Shown here: positions 6,644 through 12,645 of the stretch, in pieces | How the letters are laid out: each line of letters opens with the position of its first letter | Position numbering within the stretch: the first letter of the stretch is position 1 | From: JAZDLM01 sp043801895 | Lineage (GTDB): Bacteria; Patescibacteriota; Kazan-3B-28 | Length of the DNA stretch: 16,244 nucleotides | Direction of reading: 5' to 3' | NCBI GenBank assembly: GCA_043801895.1 | Contig: JAZDLM010000057.1 | Coordinates: forward strand, 1-16,244 | Notes under the pieces: generated by a model | What the model saw: the letters and a program-made list of their open reading frames with translations, nothing else | Told to the model about the DNA's origin: nothing | Database searches by the model: none | Position numbers and translations under genes: made by a program

Positions 6644-6953
6644 CGGTGATTAAAGCTTTACACCTTTTACATACCCGGCGTTTCTGGTCGCCGACCGTCT
6701 GGTACCCGACTCGGGTGGGCCGGTTACAACTTGGGCAAATTAACATAACTTTCGCCGAGGACAGCGGGGCTATCACTTCCACGATACCGCCTGGCTGCCG
6801 CGACCGGCCGCCCTTTTTCTGGTGTCGCTTATAAATGTTCAAGCCCTCAACCTTAACTAGCCCTTGGGCATGATCAGCTGCCACCACCACTCCGCTTTTA
6901 CCGCGGTCTTTGCCAGTCATCACCGTCACTTTGTCGCCTCGCTTAATTCTCAT
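6630..6953 (-). CDS. rplX: Large-subunit ribosomal protein uL24 with zinc ribbon
   Basis: L24 initiates 50S assembly and lies at the rim of the peptide exit tunnel. The 107-residue protein begins with a KOW motif (MRIKRGDKVTVMTGKDRGKSGVV), then GLNIYKRHQKK, GGIVEVIAPLSSAKVMLICPSC, and a C-terminal zinc ribbon with Cys73, Cys76, Cys95 and Cys98. Zinc-ribbon L24 is common outside Proteobacteria. The start codon is unusual in context: the A and U of its AUG are the last two bases of a 15-bp terminal inverted repeat of an inserted element that fills the whole rplN–rplX gap. GAGGA ends 11 nt upstream of the ATG, farther than optimal. Confidence 0.97.
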   Translation of the reverse strand: MRIKRGDKVTVMTGKDRGKSGVVVAADHAQGLVKVEGLNIYKRHQKKGGRSRQPGGIVEVIAPLSSAKVMLICPSCNRPTRVGYQTVGDQKRRVCKRCKALITDVKK

Positions 6954-7084
6954 CCCGTTAGAAATCCTCGGCGAAAAATACTTTGTATTTTTCGCGTGAT
7001 TACTGGTATGCCGTGGATTAATATATTCATTTTCTTTGAACTAGATTTGATGCGAGTAATTGGCAGATTTCTAACGGGATTCAT
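6950..7084 (-). other. Element-borne micro-ORF spanning the rplN/rplX gap (44 codons)
   Basis: A 44-codon frame runs through the whole repeat. Its ATG overlaps the rplN stop (TAATG) and its TGA overlaps the rplX start (ATGA), so it could be translated by coupled reinitiation. The peptide begins MNPVRNLPITRIKSSSKKMN; it has nine Arg/Lys and no acidic residue. The second copy of the element has a shorter 35-codon frame (12538–12645) that aligns without gaps for 29 codons (MNP.R.L…MN…IPVI). Most differences between the copies change amino acids, which argues against selection on the peptide. I regard it as a by-product of the repeat rather than a demonstrated gene. Confidence 0.25.
6951..7083 (-). 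repeat. REP/MITE-like inverted-repeat element, family 1, copy A (rplN/rplX gap)
   Basis: The entire rplN–rplX gap is one structured element. Perfect 15-bp terminal inverted repeats lie at 7066–7080 (ATCCCGTTAGAAATC on the minus strand) and 6952–6966. Just inside the downstream arm is a perfect 11-bp hairpin with a 3-nt loop (6971–6995). Copy B lies at 12497–12645 in the same orientation and also ends on a start codon. The arms differ between copies at two positions, and both are compensated (T-A to C-G, A-T to G-C), so pairing is kept at 15/15. Conserved blocks also include ATGAATAT, ATACCAGTAAT and TCGCCGAGGA. I infer a REP/BIME-like or MITE-like element; a regulatory RNA is the alternative. 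Confidence 0.8.
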
Positions 7085-7452
7085 TAGAGCACCTCCGGAG
7101 CCAGTGAAACAATTTTCATAAAACCCTTATCGCGCAGCTCTCGAGCCACCGGCCCAAACACCCGGGTACCCCGCGGCTGCTTCTGGGCATCGATCACTAC
7201 GATCGCGTTATCATCAAAACGAATATAGCTGCCGTCTGGCCGGCGAGTTGCCCGTTTGGTACGCACGATTACACCTTTAATCACCTCATGGTTCTTTACC
7301 ACTCCGGTGGGCGCAGCATTTTTGACCGCACAGACGATCACATCGCCCAAGCTGGCGTAGCGCCGTCGGGTTCCGCCCAGTACCTTAAAGCATTTGACGA
7401 GGTGGGCGCCAGTGTTATCAGCCACTTTTAGTTTGGTTCCTTCTTGAATCAT
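7084..7452 (-). CDS. rplN: Large-subunit ribosomal protein uL14
   Basis: L14 forms intersubunit bridges and binds the silencing factor RsfS. The product is exactly the canonical 122 residues, from MIQEGTKLKVADNTGAHLVKC through IKGVIVRTKR and the signature DGSYIRFDDNAIVVID to GPVARELRDKGFMKIVSLAPEVL. The ATG at 7452 follows the rpsQ stop after 1 bp (TAAATG). Its TAA overlaps the first ATG of the inserted repeat element (TAATG), so the element begins exactly at the end of this gene and leaves the reading frame intact. Confidence 0.98.
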   Translation of the reverse strand: MIQEGTKLKVADNTGAHLVKCFKVLGGTRRRYASLGDVIVCAVKNAAPTGVVKNHEVIKGVIVRTKRATRRPDGSYIRFDDNAIVVIDAQKQPRGTRVFGPVARELRDKGFMKIVSLAPEVL

Positions 7453-7453
7453 T

Positions 7454-7753
7454 TTAAGAAATGGTTGCTTGACGAGCTTTAACTATCTGTAATACTCTCC
7501 ACCGTTTAGTTTTACTCAAAGGACGGGTCTCGCCGATCGTCACGGTATCACCTACCGTTGTCTGCTCCTGCTCATCGTGAACAGCGAAACGCTTAGTCGA
7601 CCGCACCCGCTTTTTATATAACGGATGGGGGATGTAGCTATCTACCTTAACAATGACCGTCTTGATCCCGGCCTTGCTGACCACTACCCCGGTCTTTTGG
7701 GTACCTTTCGGGGTGGCTGATGGATTGGTTGATGGTGTGCTGATCTTATCCAT
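7454..7753 (-). CDS. rpsQ: Small-subunit ribosomal protein uS17
   Basis: S17 is a primary 16S rRNA binder of the 30S body with an OB fold. The 99 residues comprise a Ser/Thr/Pro-rich N-terminal extension (about 1–18), the OB-fold core beginning KTGVVVSKAGIKTVIVKVDSYIPHPLYKKRVRSTKRFAVHDE, and the signature VGDTVTIGETRPLSKTKRWRVLQIV. Typical length is 84–87, so the N-terminal tail is extra. The ATG at 7753 lies within the 3' end of rpmC (8-bp overlap, different frame), suggesting coupling, and the stop is 1 bp before rplN. Confidence 0.96.
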   Translation of the reverse strand: MDKISTPSTNPSATPKGTQKTGVVVSKAGIKTVIVKVDSYIPHPLYKKRVRSTKRFAVHDEQEQTTVGDTVTIGETRPLSKTKRWRVLQIVKARQATIS

Positions 7754-7970
7754 TTAAGCTTTGGAGAATTATTTTCTCGCGTTTGACGGTGGCTAACCGT
7801 GCGATCGTCCGGCGAATATTTTTTATCTGGGCGTGATTGGTCAATTTGCCAATCGCCTGCTCCGACCGTAATTCTTGGGCTTTGCTGGTCAGCTCGGCTA
7901 CCCGCCTGGACAAATCATCCAAACTCAATTTGCGGTAGTCGGTCATCGTGTCGATAATCCTGGGAGTCAT
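7746..7970 (-). CDS. rpmC: Large-subunit ribosomal protein uL29
   Basis: L29 is a two-helix protein beside L23 at the exit-tunnel rim, where trigger factor and SRP dock. The product is 74 residues from the ATG at 7970, or 66 from an in-frame ATG at 7946 (MTDYRKLSLDDLSRRVAELT), which fits the family length of 60–70 better. The C-terminal helix has the signature HAQIKNIRRTIARLATVKREK (L29 consensus: …IR..R..IAR..T…E). I list the longer form because its start sits closer (12 bp) to the rplP stop. It overlaps rpsQ by 8 bp. Confidence 0.93.
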   Translation of the reverse strand: MTPRIIDTMTDYRKLSLDDLSRRVAELTSKAQELRSEQAIGKLTNHAQIKNIRRTIARLATVKREKIILQSLNG

Positions 7971-7982
7971 AGTGAATAAACT

Positions 7983-8393
7983 TTATTCGTTCTTAACTAC
8001 AAACTTGGTTTTAACCGGCAACTTATGGCCGGCCAGCCGCATCGCTTCCGTCGCGATTGCTCTGGGGATCCCGTCCATCTCAAATAGGATAGTACCGACC
8101 TTGACGGTAGCAACATAGTGGCTGACCGCCCCCTTCCCGCTGCCCATTCTGGTTTCGGCGGGGTGCTTGGTAACCGACTGGTGGGGAAAAATTCGGATCC
8201 AGATTTTCCCTTCACGTTTAATAAAATGGGTCATCGAACGGCGAGCGGCTTCGATCTGGCGAGAGGTAACCCAGCTGTTCCCCAGGGCTCTCAGCCCGTA
8301 TTTGCCGAAGCTGATAGCGTTGGAGCGGGTGGCAACGCCCTTCATTGAGCCGCGCATCTGCTTACGATATTTAACTTTTTTTGGGATTAACAT
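7983..8393 (-). CDS. rplP: Large-subunit ribosomal protein uL16
   Basis: L16 organises the A-site tRNA region of the 50S subunit. The product has exactly the canonical 136 residues: MLIPKKVKYRKQMRGSMKGVATRSNAISFGKYGLRAL is the N-terminal signature, WIRIFPHQSVTKHPAETRMGSGKGAVSHYVATVKVG is the central one, and the protein ends KLPVKTKFVVKNE. It begins 13 bp after rpsC and is followed by rpmC after 12 bp, the classic rpsC–rplP–rpmC–rpsQ order. No Shine-Dalgarno is visible before the ATG. Confidence 0.98.
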   Translation of the reverse strand: MLIPKKVKYRKQMRGSMKGVATRSNAISFGKYGLRALGNSWVTSRQIEAARRSMTHFIKREGKIWIRIFPHQSVTKHPAETRMGSGKGAVSHYVATVKVGTILFEMDGIPRAIATEAMRLAGHKLPVKTKFVVKNE

Positions 8394-8406
8394 GAGAATA
8401 TTTCAA

Positions 8407-9048
8407 CTAATCGGGAGTCTCGTCATCGGCCTCTGACCGAGATACCCAAACCTTGATGCCGATAGTACCATAAGTGGTATAAGCAACGCGCAGGGCATAG
8501 TCGATCGGTTGCTTGATAGTGTGCAGTGGCACTGTCCCAAACGAGAAGGCCTCAGTACGAGCGATCTCTGCACCATTTAACCGACCGGAAACGATTACCT
8601 TGATCCCCTTCGCCCGAGCCTGTTTGGCAGTTTCGATTGACTGCTTCACCACGCGCCGGAATGGGATGCGTCGCTCGATCTGTTCGGCGATATTATTGGC
8701 AATGATCGGGGCGGAATCCTCTGGGTTGCGAACTTCTTGGATATTTATAGTAATTGCGCCGGCCCCGACCAGCTTAGCCACTTCTTTCTTGAAACTCTCT
8801 ACCCCTGCGCCGCCCCGGCCGATGATCACGCCCGGGCGAGCAGTATGAATAGCAATGGTCACACTACTACCAAACCGCTCGATATCGACAAAGGCAACAG
8901 CTGCTTTCTTGAATTGTTTGTCCACCAGCTTCCGAATCTTGTAATCCTCGACGGCAAATTTGCCGTAATGCTTGATGTCAAACCAACGCGACCGCCACTT
9001 AGCGCTCTGCCCGAGCCGAAACAGATACGGATGAACTTTCTGTCCCAT
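8407..9048 (-). CDS. rpsC: Small-subunit ribosomal protein uS3
   Basis: S3 forms part of the mRNA entry tunnel and its helicase-like basic face. The 213-residue protein starts MGQKVHPYLFRLG, carries a type II KH domain with the IGRGG loop at 76–80 (RPGVIIGRGGAGVESFKKEV), and has the C-terminal domain signature GIKVIVSGRLNGAEIARTEAFSFGTVPLHTIKQPIDYALRVAYTTYGTIGIKVWV. The C-terminus is short and acidic (SEADDETPD), without the long basic tail of some S3 proteins. The ATG lies 5 bp after the rplV stop. Confidence 0.98.
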   Translation of the reverse strand: MGQKVHPYLFRLGQSAKWRSRWFDIKHYGKFAVEDYKIRKLVDKQFKKAAVAFVDIERFGSSVTIAIHTARPGVIIGRGGAGVESFKKEVAKLVGAGAITINIQEVRNPEDSAPIIANNIAEQIERRIPFRRVVKQSIETAKQARAKGIKVIVSGRLNGAEIARTEAFSFGTVPLHTIKQPIDYALRVAYTTYGTIGIKVWVSRSEADDETPD

Positions 9049-9053
9049 AGGGA

Positions 9054-9578
9054 TTATTTATTAGTGGTCCTCCTGGTAAATATTTTGCGCATACCGGTCA
9101 CCGCACGCTTGGCCGTCTTATCTCCCGGGGTGGGCTTGCCTGGTTTATCAACAACGGCCTCGGACTTAGCCTCGGGGGCGGCTTGAGTTCCGGCTGGCTT
9201 GGCCGTTACTATCGGCGCCGCTACCGGCTTTTTTACTAAGGTGGGTTTAATCTCGGACAATATTACCTTAATATGGCTGGTGCGTTTCAGTAAGCGGTCG
9301 GCCGCACCGTGCGATCTGAACCAATATCTTTTAAAGCTAGGGCCCTCGTCAACAGTCAGCGCCTTGATCTTGAGGTTGCCAAGCTTGAGATTGTAATTAT
9401 TACCGGCATTACTGGCCGCCGATTTGATCGCTTGGTAGAGCAACCGCGCCGATTTACTGGGGTGGAATTTAAGCTTAGTCAGCGCTGTTTCGGCTGGTTG
9501 ATTACGAAGCGAGCTTAATAAAGGCCGTATCTTCTTGGGGCTCATCCGCACAAATTTTGCTGTTGCGCTAACTTCCAT
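9054..9578 (-). CDS. rplV: Large-subunit ribosomal protein uL22 with long C-terminal tail
   Basis: L22 lines the peptide exit tunnel through its long beta-hairpin. Of 174 residues, about 1–110 are the canonical protein (MEVSATAKFVRMSPKKIRPL…, hairpin region near 80–98 with FKRYWFRSHGAADRLLKRTSHI). Residues 111–174 form an extra Ala/Pro/Lys-rich tail ending in a basic cluster (RKIFTRRTTNK). Typical length is 110–120. I chose the ATG at 9578; an in-frame TTG directly before it (9581) would add one residue. Upstream is a 103-bp gap containing family-2 repeat copy 2, and no Shine-Dalgarno is seen. Confidence 0.96.
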   Translation of the reverse strand: MEVSATAKFVRMSPKKIRPLLSSLRNQPAETALTKLKFHPSKSARLLYQAIKSAASNAGNNYNLKLGNLKIKALTVDEGPSFKRYWFRSHGAADRLLKRTSHIKVILSEIKPTLVKKPVAAPIVTAKPAGTQAAPEAKSEAVVDKPGKPTPGDKTAKRAVTGMRKIFTRRTTNK

Positions 9579-9584
9579 CAAATT

Positions 9585-9677
9585 AATTAAGAATGAATGA
9601 TTAATAATGAAGAGCGATGGGGGTATAGCTTCCCAGCAGCACTACATTCATTTTTAATTTGGCATTTATCATTGGAC
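9585..9677 (-). repeat. Intergenic repeat, family 2, copy 2 (rpsS/rplV gap)
   Basis: This fills the gap between rpsS and rplV. Conserved end blocks at 9591–9620 and 9650–9673 match the rpsN/rpsH gap at 27/30 and 23/24 bases, in the same orientation relative to transcription. The 29-bp centre (9621–9649) is unrelated to the centre of copy 1 and lacks its palindrome. No open frame is supported. Two copies with near-identical ends inside one operon indicate a dispersed repeat rather than operon-specific leader sequence. Confidence 0.75.
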
Positions 9678-9681
9678 ATCA

Positions 9682-10032
9682 TCACTTCTTCTTGCCGCCC
9701 TTGGCAGCGGGCTTAGCGGCCGGAGTTGTCGCCGGAGCAGGTGCTGTGGATGCCGCTTTGGCTTGTTCTTTAGCCATCTTGCCGCCATGCCCTCTGAACT
9801 TGCGAGTGTGCGAGAACTCTCCGAGCTTATGACCTACCATATTCTCGCTAACAAACACCGCGATAAAGTCTTTACCGTTATGCACCTGAAAAGTAATACC
9901 AACCATTTCCGGAGTGATGGAGCAAGCTCGACTCCATGTCTTAATCGGCCCGCGGTTGCCGGATTTGGCTGTTTCGACTTTCTTCATTAATCGTTCGTCG
10001 ATGTAGGGTCCTTTTTTGCTGGATCTAGACAT
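9682..10032 (-). CDS. rpsS: Small-subunit ribosomal protein uS19 with Ala/Pro/Lys tail
   Basis: S19 pairs with S13 in the 30S head near the A-site finger bridge. Residues 1–88 are the canonical protein (MSRSSKKGPYIDERLMKKVE; signature VHNGKDFIAVFVSENMVGHKLGEFSHTRKFRGHGGK). Residues 89–116 are an added low-complexity tail (STAPAPATTPAAKPAAKGGKKK). The usual length is about 92. The gene ends with TGA, which together with rpsE shows that UGA is used as a stop. It starts 5 bp after rplB. Confidence 0.97.
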   Translation of the reverse strand: MSRSSKKGPYIDERLMKKVETAKSGNRGPIKTWSRACSITPEMVGITFQVHNGKDFIAVFVSENMVGHKLGEFSHTRKFRGHGGKMAKEQAKAASTAPAPATTPAAKPAAKGGKKK

Positions 10033-10037
10033 AATGT

Positions 10038-10892
10038 TTACTTTTTACCTTTCCGCTTTTTGGTCCGTGGTTTAACTATTAACTTACTACTCTTCTTGGT
10101 CTTGTTGCGAGTCTTGTAGCCCAAAGCTGGTTTACCGGTACGGGTTTTAGGGTGTTTCAAGCCGATCGAAGAACCGCCCTCGCCTCCACCATGCGGGTGA
10201 TCAACGGGGTTCTTGGCCTTACCGCGAACTTGCGGGCGGCGTCCCATCCAGCGCGTCCGGCCAGCCTTGCCGATTTTAATATTCATATGCTCACTATTGC
10301 TCACCACGCCAATGCTGGCGTAGCCCGCTTCAGGCACGCGCCGCACTTCGCCCGACGGCATTCTCAATAAAGCGTAGCCGCTATCGAAACCCATAACCGT
10401 AGCGCTAGCGCCGGCCGAACGAACTATCTGGCCACCGTGTCCGGGGACTAACTCGATATTATGCACCAGCATGCCGGCGGGAATATTATTAAGCTGTAGC
10501 CGATTGCCCGGCTTGATCTTGGTGGTGGGATTGTAAATGATCTTGTCGCCCACCCCAAGATGTTCTGGCGCTAAAATGTATGACCGATGGCCGTCTGCAA
10601 ACAATACCAGGGCGAGGAAGGCGGTCCGACCAGGATCGTACTCGATACTCTCCACGATGGCCGGGATGCCCATCTTCTGCTGATACATATCCACCAGGCG
10701 AATGTTTTGCTTGGCGCCGCCGCCGCGATGCTGGATAGTGATCACTCCACGATGATTACGGCCACTACTCCGCTTAAACCCTTTAACCAGCGATTTGCGC
10801 GGGGTGGTGCCAGCCGTCAGCACTTCTCGATAGGCAATCACGCGCATTCCGCGCTGGCCTGAAGTGGTCGGTTTGATCATTCGGATACTCAT
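10038..10892 (-). CDS. rplB: Large-subunit ribosomal protein uL2
   Basis: L2 is among the most conserved 50S proteins, needed for subunit association and close to the peptidyl transferase centre. The 284-residue protein shows the N-terminal RNA-binding domain (GRNHRGVITIQHRGGGAKQNIRLVDMYQ), the central SH3-like domain with PAGMLVHNIELVPGHGGQIVRSAGASATVMG, and the hallmark NPVDHPHGGGEG at 228–239 with His232 and His234. It ends in a very basic tail (VKPRTKKRKGKK). Length is near the usual 275–278. It lies 3 bp after rplW and 5 bp before rpsS. Confidence 0.99.
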   Translation of the reverse strand: MSIRMIKPTTSGQRGMRVIAYREVLTAGTTPRKSLVKGFKRSSGRNHRGVITIQHRGGGAKQNIRLVDMYQQKMGIPAIVESIEYDPGRTAFLALVLFADGHRSYILAPEHLGVGDKIIYNPTTKIKPGNRLQLNNIPAGMLVHNIELVPGHGGQIVRSAGASATVMGFDSGYALLRMPSGEVRRVPEAGYASIGVVSNSEHMNIKIGKAGRTRWMGRRPQVRGKAKNPVDHPHGGGEGGSSIGLKHPKTRTGKPALGYKTRNKTKKSSKLIVKPRTKKRKGKK

Positions 10893-10895
10893 GGT

Positions 10896-11249
10896 TTATT
10901 TGACAGCTGATCTCTTGGCGGATGATTTATCCGCGGCTTTTTTCTCGGGAGCTTTTTCGGTCGGCTCCTTGGCATTTTCCTCAAAAATAGCGATCCGGTC
11001 GCCCGACTTGAGAGTCACTACCATATGCTGGCGGGGGGACCGATGGGAGACCAATCTCCGAAAGCGCTTTGGCTTGCCCGGCAATTTCACACTATTAACA
11101 TTGGCGACTTTCACCTTGAATAGAGCTTCGACCGCCTGAGCCAATTGCTGCTTGTTGACGCCCCGATTCACCAAAAAGGTGTACCGATTCACCGCTCCCT
11201 GGGCGATGCTCTTTTCAGAAATAACTGGCTTTTTAATGATTACCGACAT
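10896..11249 (-). CDS. rplW: Large-subunit ribosomal protein uL23 with C-terminal tail
   Basis: L23 sits at the exit-tunnel rim and is the docking point for trigger factor and SRP. The 117-residue protein begins MSVIIKKPVISEKSIAQGAVNRYTF (family KPVITEKS.….YTF), and the core runs to about residue 90 with VKLPGKPKRFRRLVSHRSPRQHMVVTLKSGDRIAIFE. A charged Ala/Lys/Glu tail (about 91–117) follows. Normal length is 95–100. Its ATG lies inside the 3' end of rplD (10-bp overlap, different frame), implying coupling, and rplB follows after 3 bp. Confidence 0.96.
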   Translation of the reverse strand: MSVIIKKPVISEKSIAQGAVNRYTFLVNRGVNKQQLAQAVEALFKVKVANVNSVKLPGKPKRFRRLVSHRSPRQHMVVTLKSGDRIAIFEENAKEPTEKAPEKKAADKSSAKRSAVK

Positions 11250-11905
11250 TGCAGACGATCTTTAATTTGACTGTAGGTATTGTTGACGAAGATCACGGTG
11301 TGGGCAGAGGCAATATCGAGCGGATTAACTCGAGCCACGGTCACCGGCCAAAGATTAGGCAAATTCGCCACTCCTCTTGCCCAGGTGGCATCGGGGATAA
11401 TTAATAAAGCTTTTCGGATATTCAATAACTCTGGCAATTGCTTTTTTAAATCACTGACTTTGACGATCGGATTATCTAAATTGGCTTGCTTAAGCCGGCC
11501 AGCCTGCGCCTTAAGAGATAAAACGGTAGCAAGAGCTTGTTGACGCAATCGGATAGGGATCAATTGTTGGAAATTGCGCGCAGTACTCGGCCCGAACGCC
11601 GCACCGCCACCTCGCCAAATCGGGTTGCGGCTTGAGCCGACTCGAGCTCGGCCGGTCCCCTTCTGCCGCCAAGGTTTACGCCCACCACCGGAAACCATCC
11701 CGCGTGTCTTAGTGCTAGCCGTGCTCCGGCGCTGGTTGGACTGATAAGAAAGCAAGATCTGTCGCAGCATGATCGCGCCCAACAACCTGGTCTTAGGGGC
11801 TTCGTCCACCGAAATTATCTGCAGTTTACTGGCGACTGACTCAGTAGCCGGAGCGGCTGCGGTTCGTTGGGCGACTTTCTTAGATTTTGCTTGGGCTGCT
11901 AGCAT
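11240..11905 (-). CDS. rplD: Large-subunit ribosomal protein uL4
   Basis: L4 helps form the exit-tunnel constriction; in E. coli it also represses the S10 operon. The 221-residue protein has an Ala/Lys-rich N-terminal extension (about 1–25). The rRNA-binding tentacle loop near 65–112 shows TRGMVSGGGRKPWRQKGTGRARVGSSRNPIWRGGGAAFGPSTARNF, the family signature. The globular domain contains DLKKQLPELLNIRKALLIIPDATW and ends VIFVNNTYSQIKDRLQCR. Typical length is about 200–207, the excess being the N-terminal tail. It begins 9 bp after rplC. Whether it regulates this operon is unknown. Confidence 0.97.
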   Translation of the reverse strand: MLAAQAKSKKVAQRTAAAPATESVASKLQIISVDEAPKTRLLGAIMLRQILLSYQSNQRRSTASTKTRGMVSGGGRKPWRQKGTGRARVGSSRNPIWRGGGAAFGPSTARNFQQLIPIRLRQQALATVLSLKAQAGRLKQANLDNPIVKVSDLKKQLPELLNIRKALLIIPDATWARGVANLPNLWPVTVARVNPLDIASAHTVIFVNNTYSQIKDRLQCR

Positions 11906-11914
11906 ATTGAAAAA

Positions 11915-12499
11915 TTATTCGTGTTTTCTGATCATGACTATCTGTTTGGGTGCTCCGGGAATCCCGCCAGACACGGCTAATAAGTTAGTAGCTGAATCGA
12001 TCGCCATGATCTTCAAATTTTTGATGGTAACTTGGACATTCCCTAGATGACCAGACATTCGTCGGCCCTTTTCTACTCGGGGGATGCCCATGGCGCCGAT
12101 CGAGCCGGGTGCCCGATGGTGGTCGTGGCCGTGAGTCATCGGCCCGCGGTGGAAATGGTGGCGTTTGATAGTACCGGCAAATCCGCGGCCCTTGGTGATG
12201 CCGATCACATCTACCCGGTCACCGACCGCAAACACATCGCCCACTTTTACCTGGTCGCCTGGTTTCCCAGCGTACTCCGGGAAACGGAATTCTCTTTTGG
12301 CTCGCATTACAGGAGCTTTGTCCCGCTTCTTCATTTTCTGGGGCAATCCCAATTGCAGGGCAAAGTAGCCGTCTTTATCGGACTGTTTGACCTGGGTGAT
12401 TACATTCGGTTCGGCTTTCAAGATGGTAATCGCGTCAGCGGAACCATCTTGAGTAATCGCCTGGGTCATAACCAATTTTTCCGCAAGTAGTCCTTTCAT
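11915..12499 (-). CDS. rplC: Large-subunit ribosomal protein uL3
   Basis: L3 is an early 50S assembly protein with a long finger reaching the peptidyl transferase centre. The 194-residue product begins MKGLLAEKLVMTQAITQDGSADAITIL, shorter than the usual 206–212. It contains the L3 signature near FAVGDRVDVIGITKGRGFAGTIKRHHFHRGPMTHGHDHHRAPGSIG and ends PGAPKQIVMIRKHE. E. coli L3 has a methylated Gln after GSIG; here that position is Ala. The ATG at 12499 overlaps the terminal inverted repeat of copy B of the inserted element, so the gene's immediate leader is element sequence, with GAGGA ending 11 nt upstream. Confidence 0.97.
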   Translation of the reverse strand: MKGLLAEKLVMTQAITQDGSADAITILKAEPNVITQVKQSDKDGYFALQLGLPQKMKKRDKAPVMRAKREFRFPEYAGKPGDQVKVGDVFAVGDRVDVIGITKGRGFAGTIKRHHFHRGPMTHGHDHHRAPGSIGAMGIPRVEKGRRMSGHLGNVQVTIKNLKIMAIDSATNLLAVSGGIPGAPKQIVMIRKHE

Positions 12500-12645
12500 C
12501 CCGCTAGAAGTCCTCGGCGAAAAATAATTCTTCAGAATTATTTTTGCGCACAGTTAACAATTACTGGTATGGATCGGGTTGGCATATTCATTCTCTTTAG
12601 GCTGAGCTCAATATTCATAGATGACAGACTTCTAGCGGGATTCAT
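12497..12645 (-). repeat. REP/MITE-like inverted-repeat element, family 1, copy B (rpsJ/rplC gap)
   Basis: Second copy of the element seen at 6951–7083. Perfect 15-bp terminal inverted repeats lie at 12627–12641 (ATCCCGCTAGAAGTC on the minus strand) and 12498–12512. The internal hairpin (12517–12549) has 14 bp with one bulged base and a 4-nt loop. It replaces the 11-bp hairpin of copy A with different but still complementary sequence. The downstream end coincides with the rplC start codon, as copy A does with rplX. An embedded 35-codon frame (12538–12645, starting MNPARSLSSMNIELSLKRMN) aligns with the one in copy A. The middle shows MN.PTRSIPVI-like coding, which may be a relic of a transposase start (inference). 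Confidence 0.8.

Noticed and set aside
6951..7083. Classical ribosomal-protein leader (autoregulatory) as the sole explanation of the rplN/rplX insert
   Set aside because: The same sequence recurs before an unrelated ribosomal gene, rplC, with diverged interior but conserved ends, which fits a dispersed element better than a gene-specific binding site.
9579..9581. TTG start for rplV directly before the ATG
   Set aside because: Adjacent ATG is preferred and fits the family start MEVSATAKFVR.
5805..9677. CRISPR array made of the two family-2 repeats
   Set aside because: Only two copies, 3.8 kb apart in different junctions; no regular spacer arrangement and no cas genes.
3884..9684. Alternative genetic code with UGA read as Gly
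   Set aside because: rpsE and rpsS end at UGA exactly where their families end, and no in-frame UGA interrupts any gene, so UGA is a normal stop.
12047..12490. Plus-strand open frame of 147 codons inside rplC
   Set aside because: Antisense shadow of a well-conserved L3 gene; composition only.
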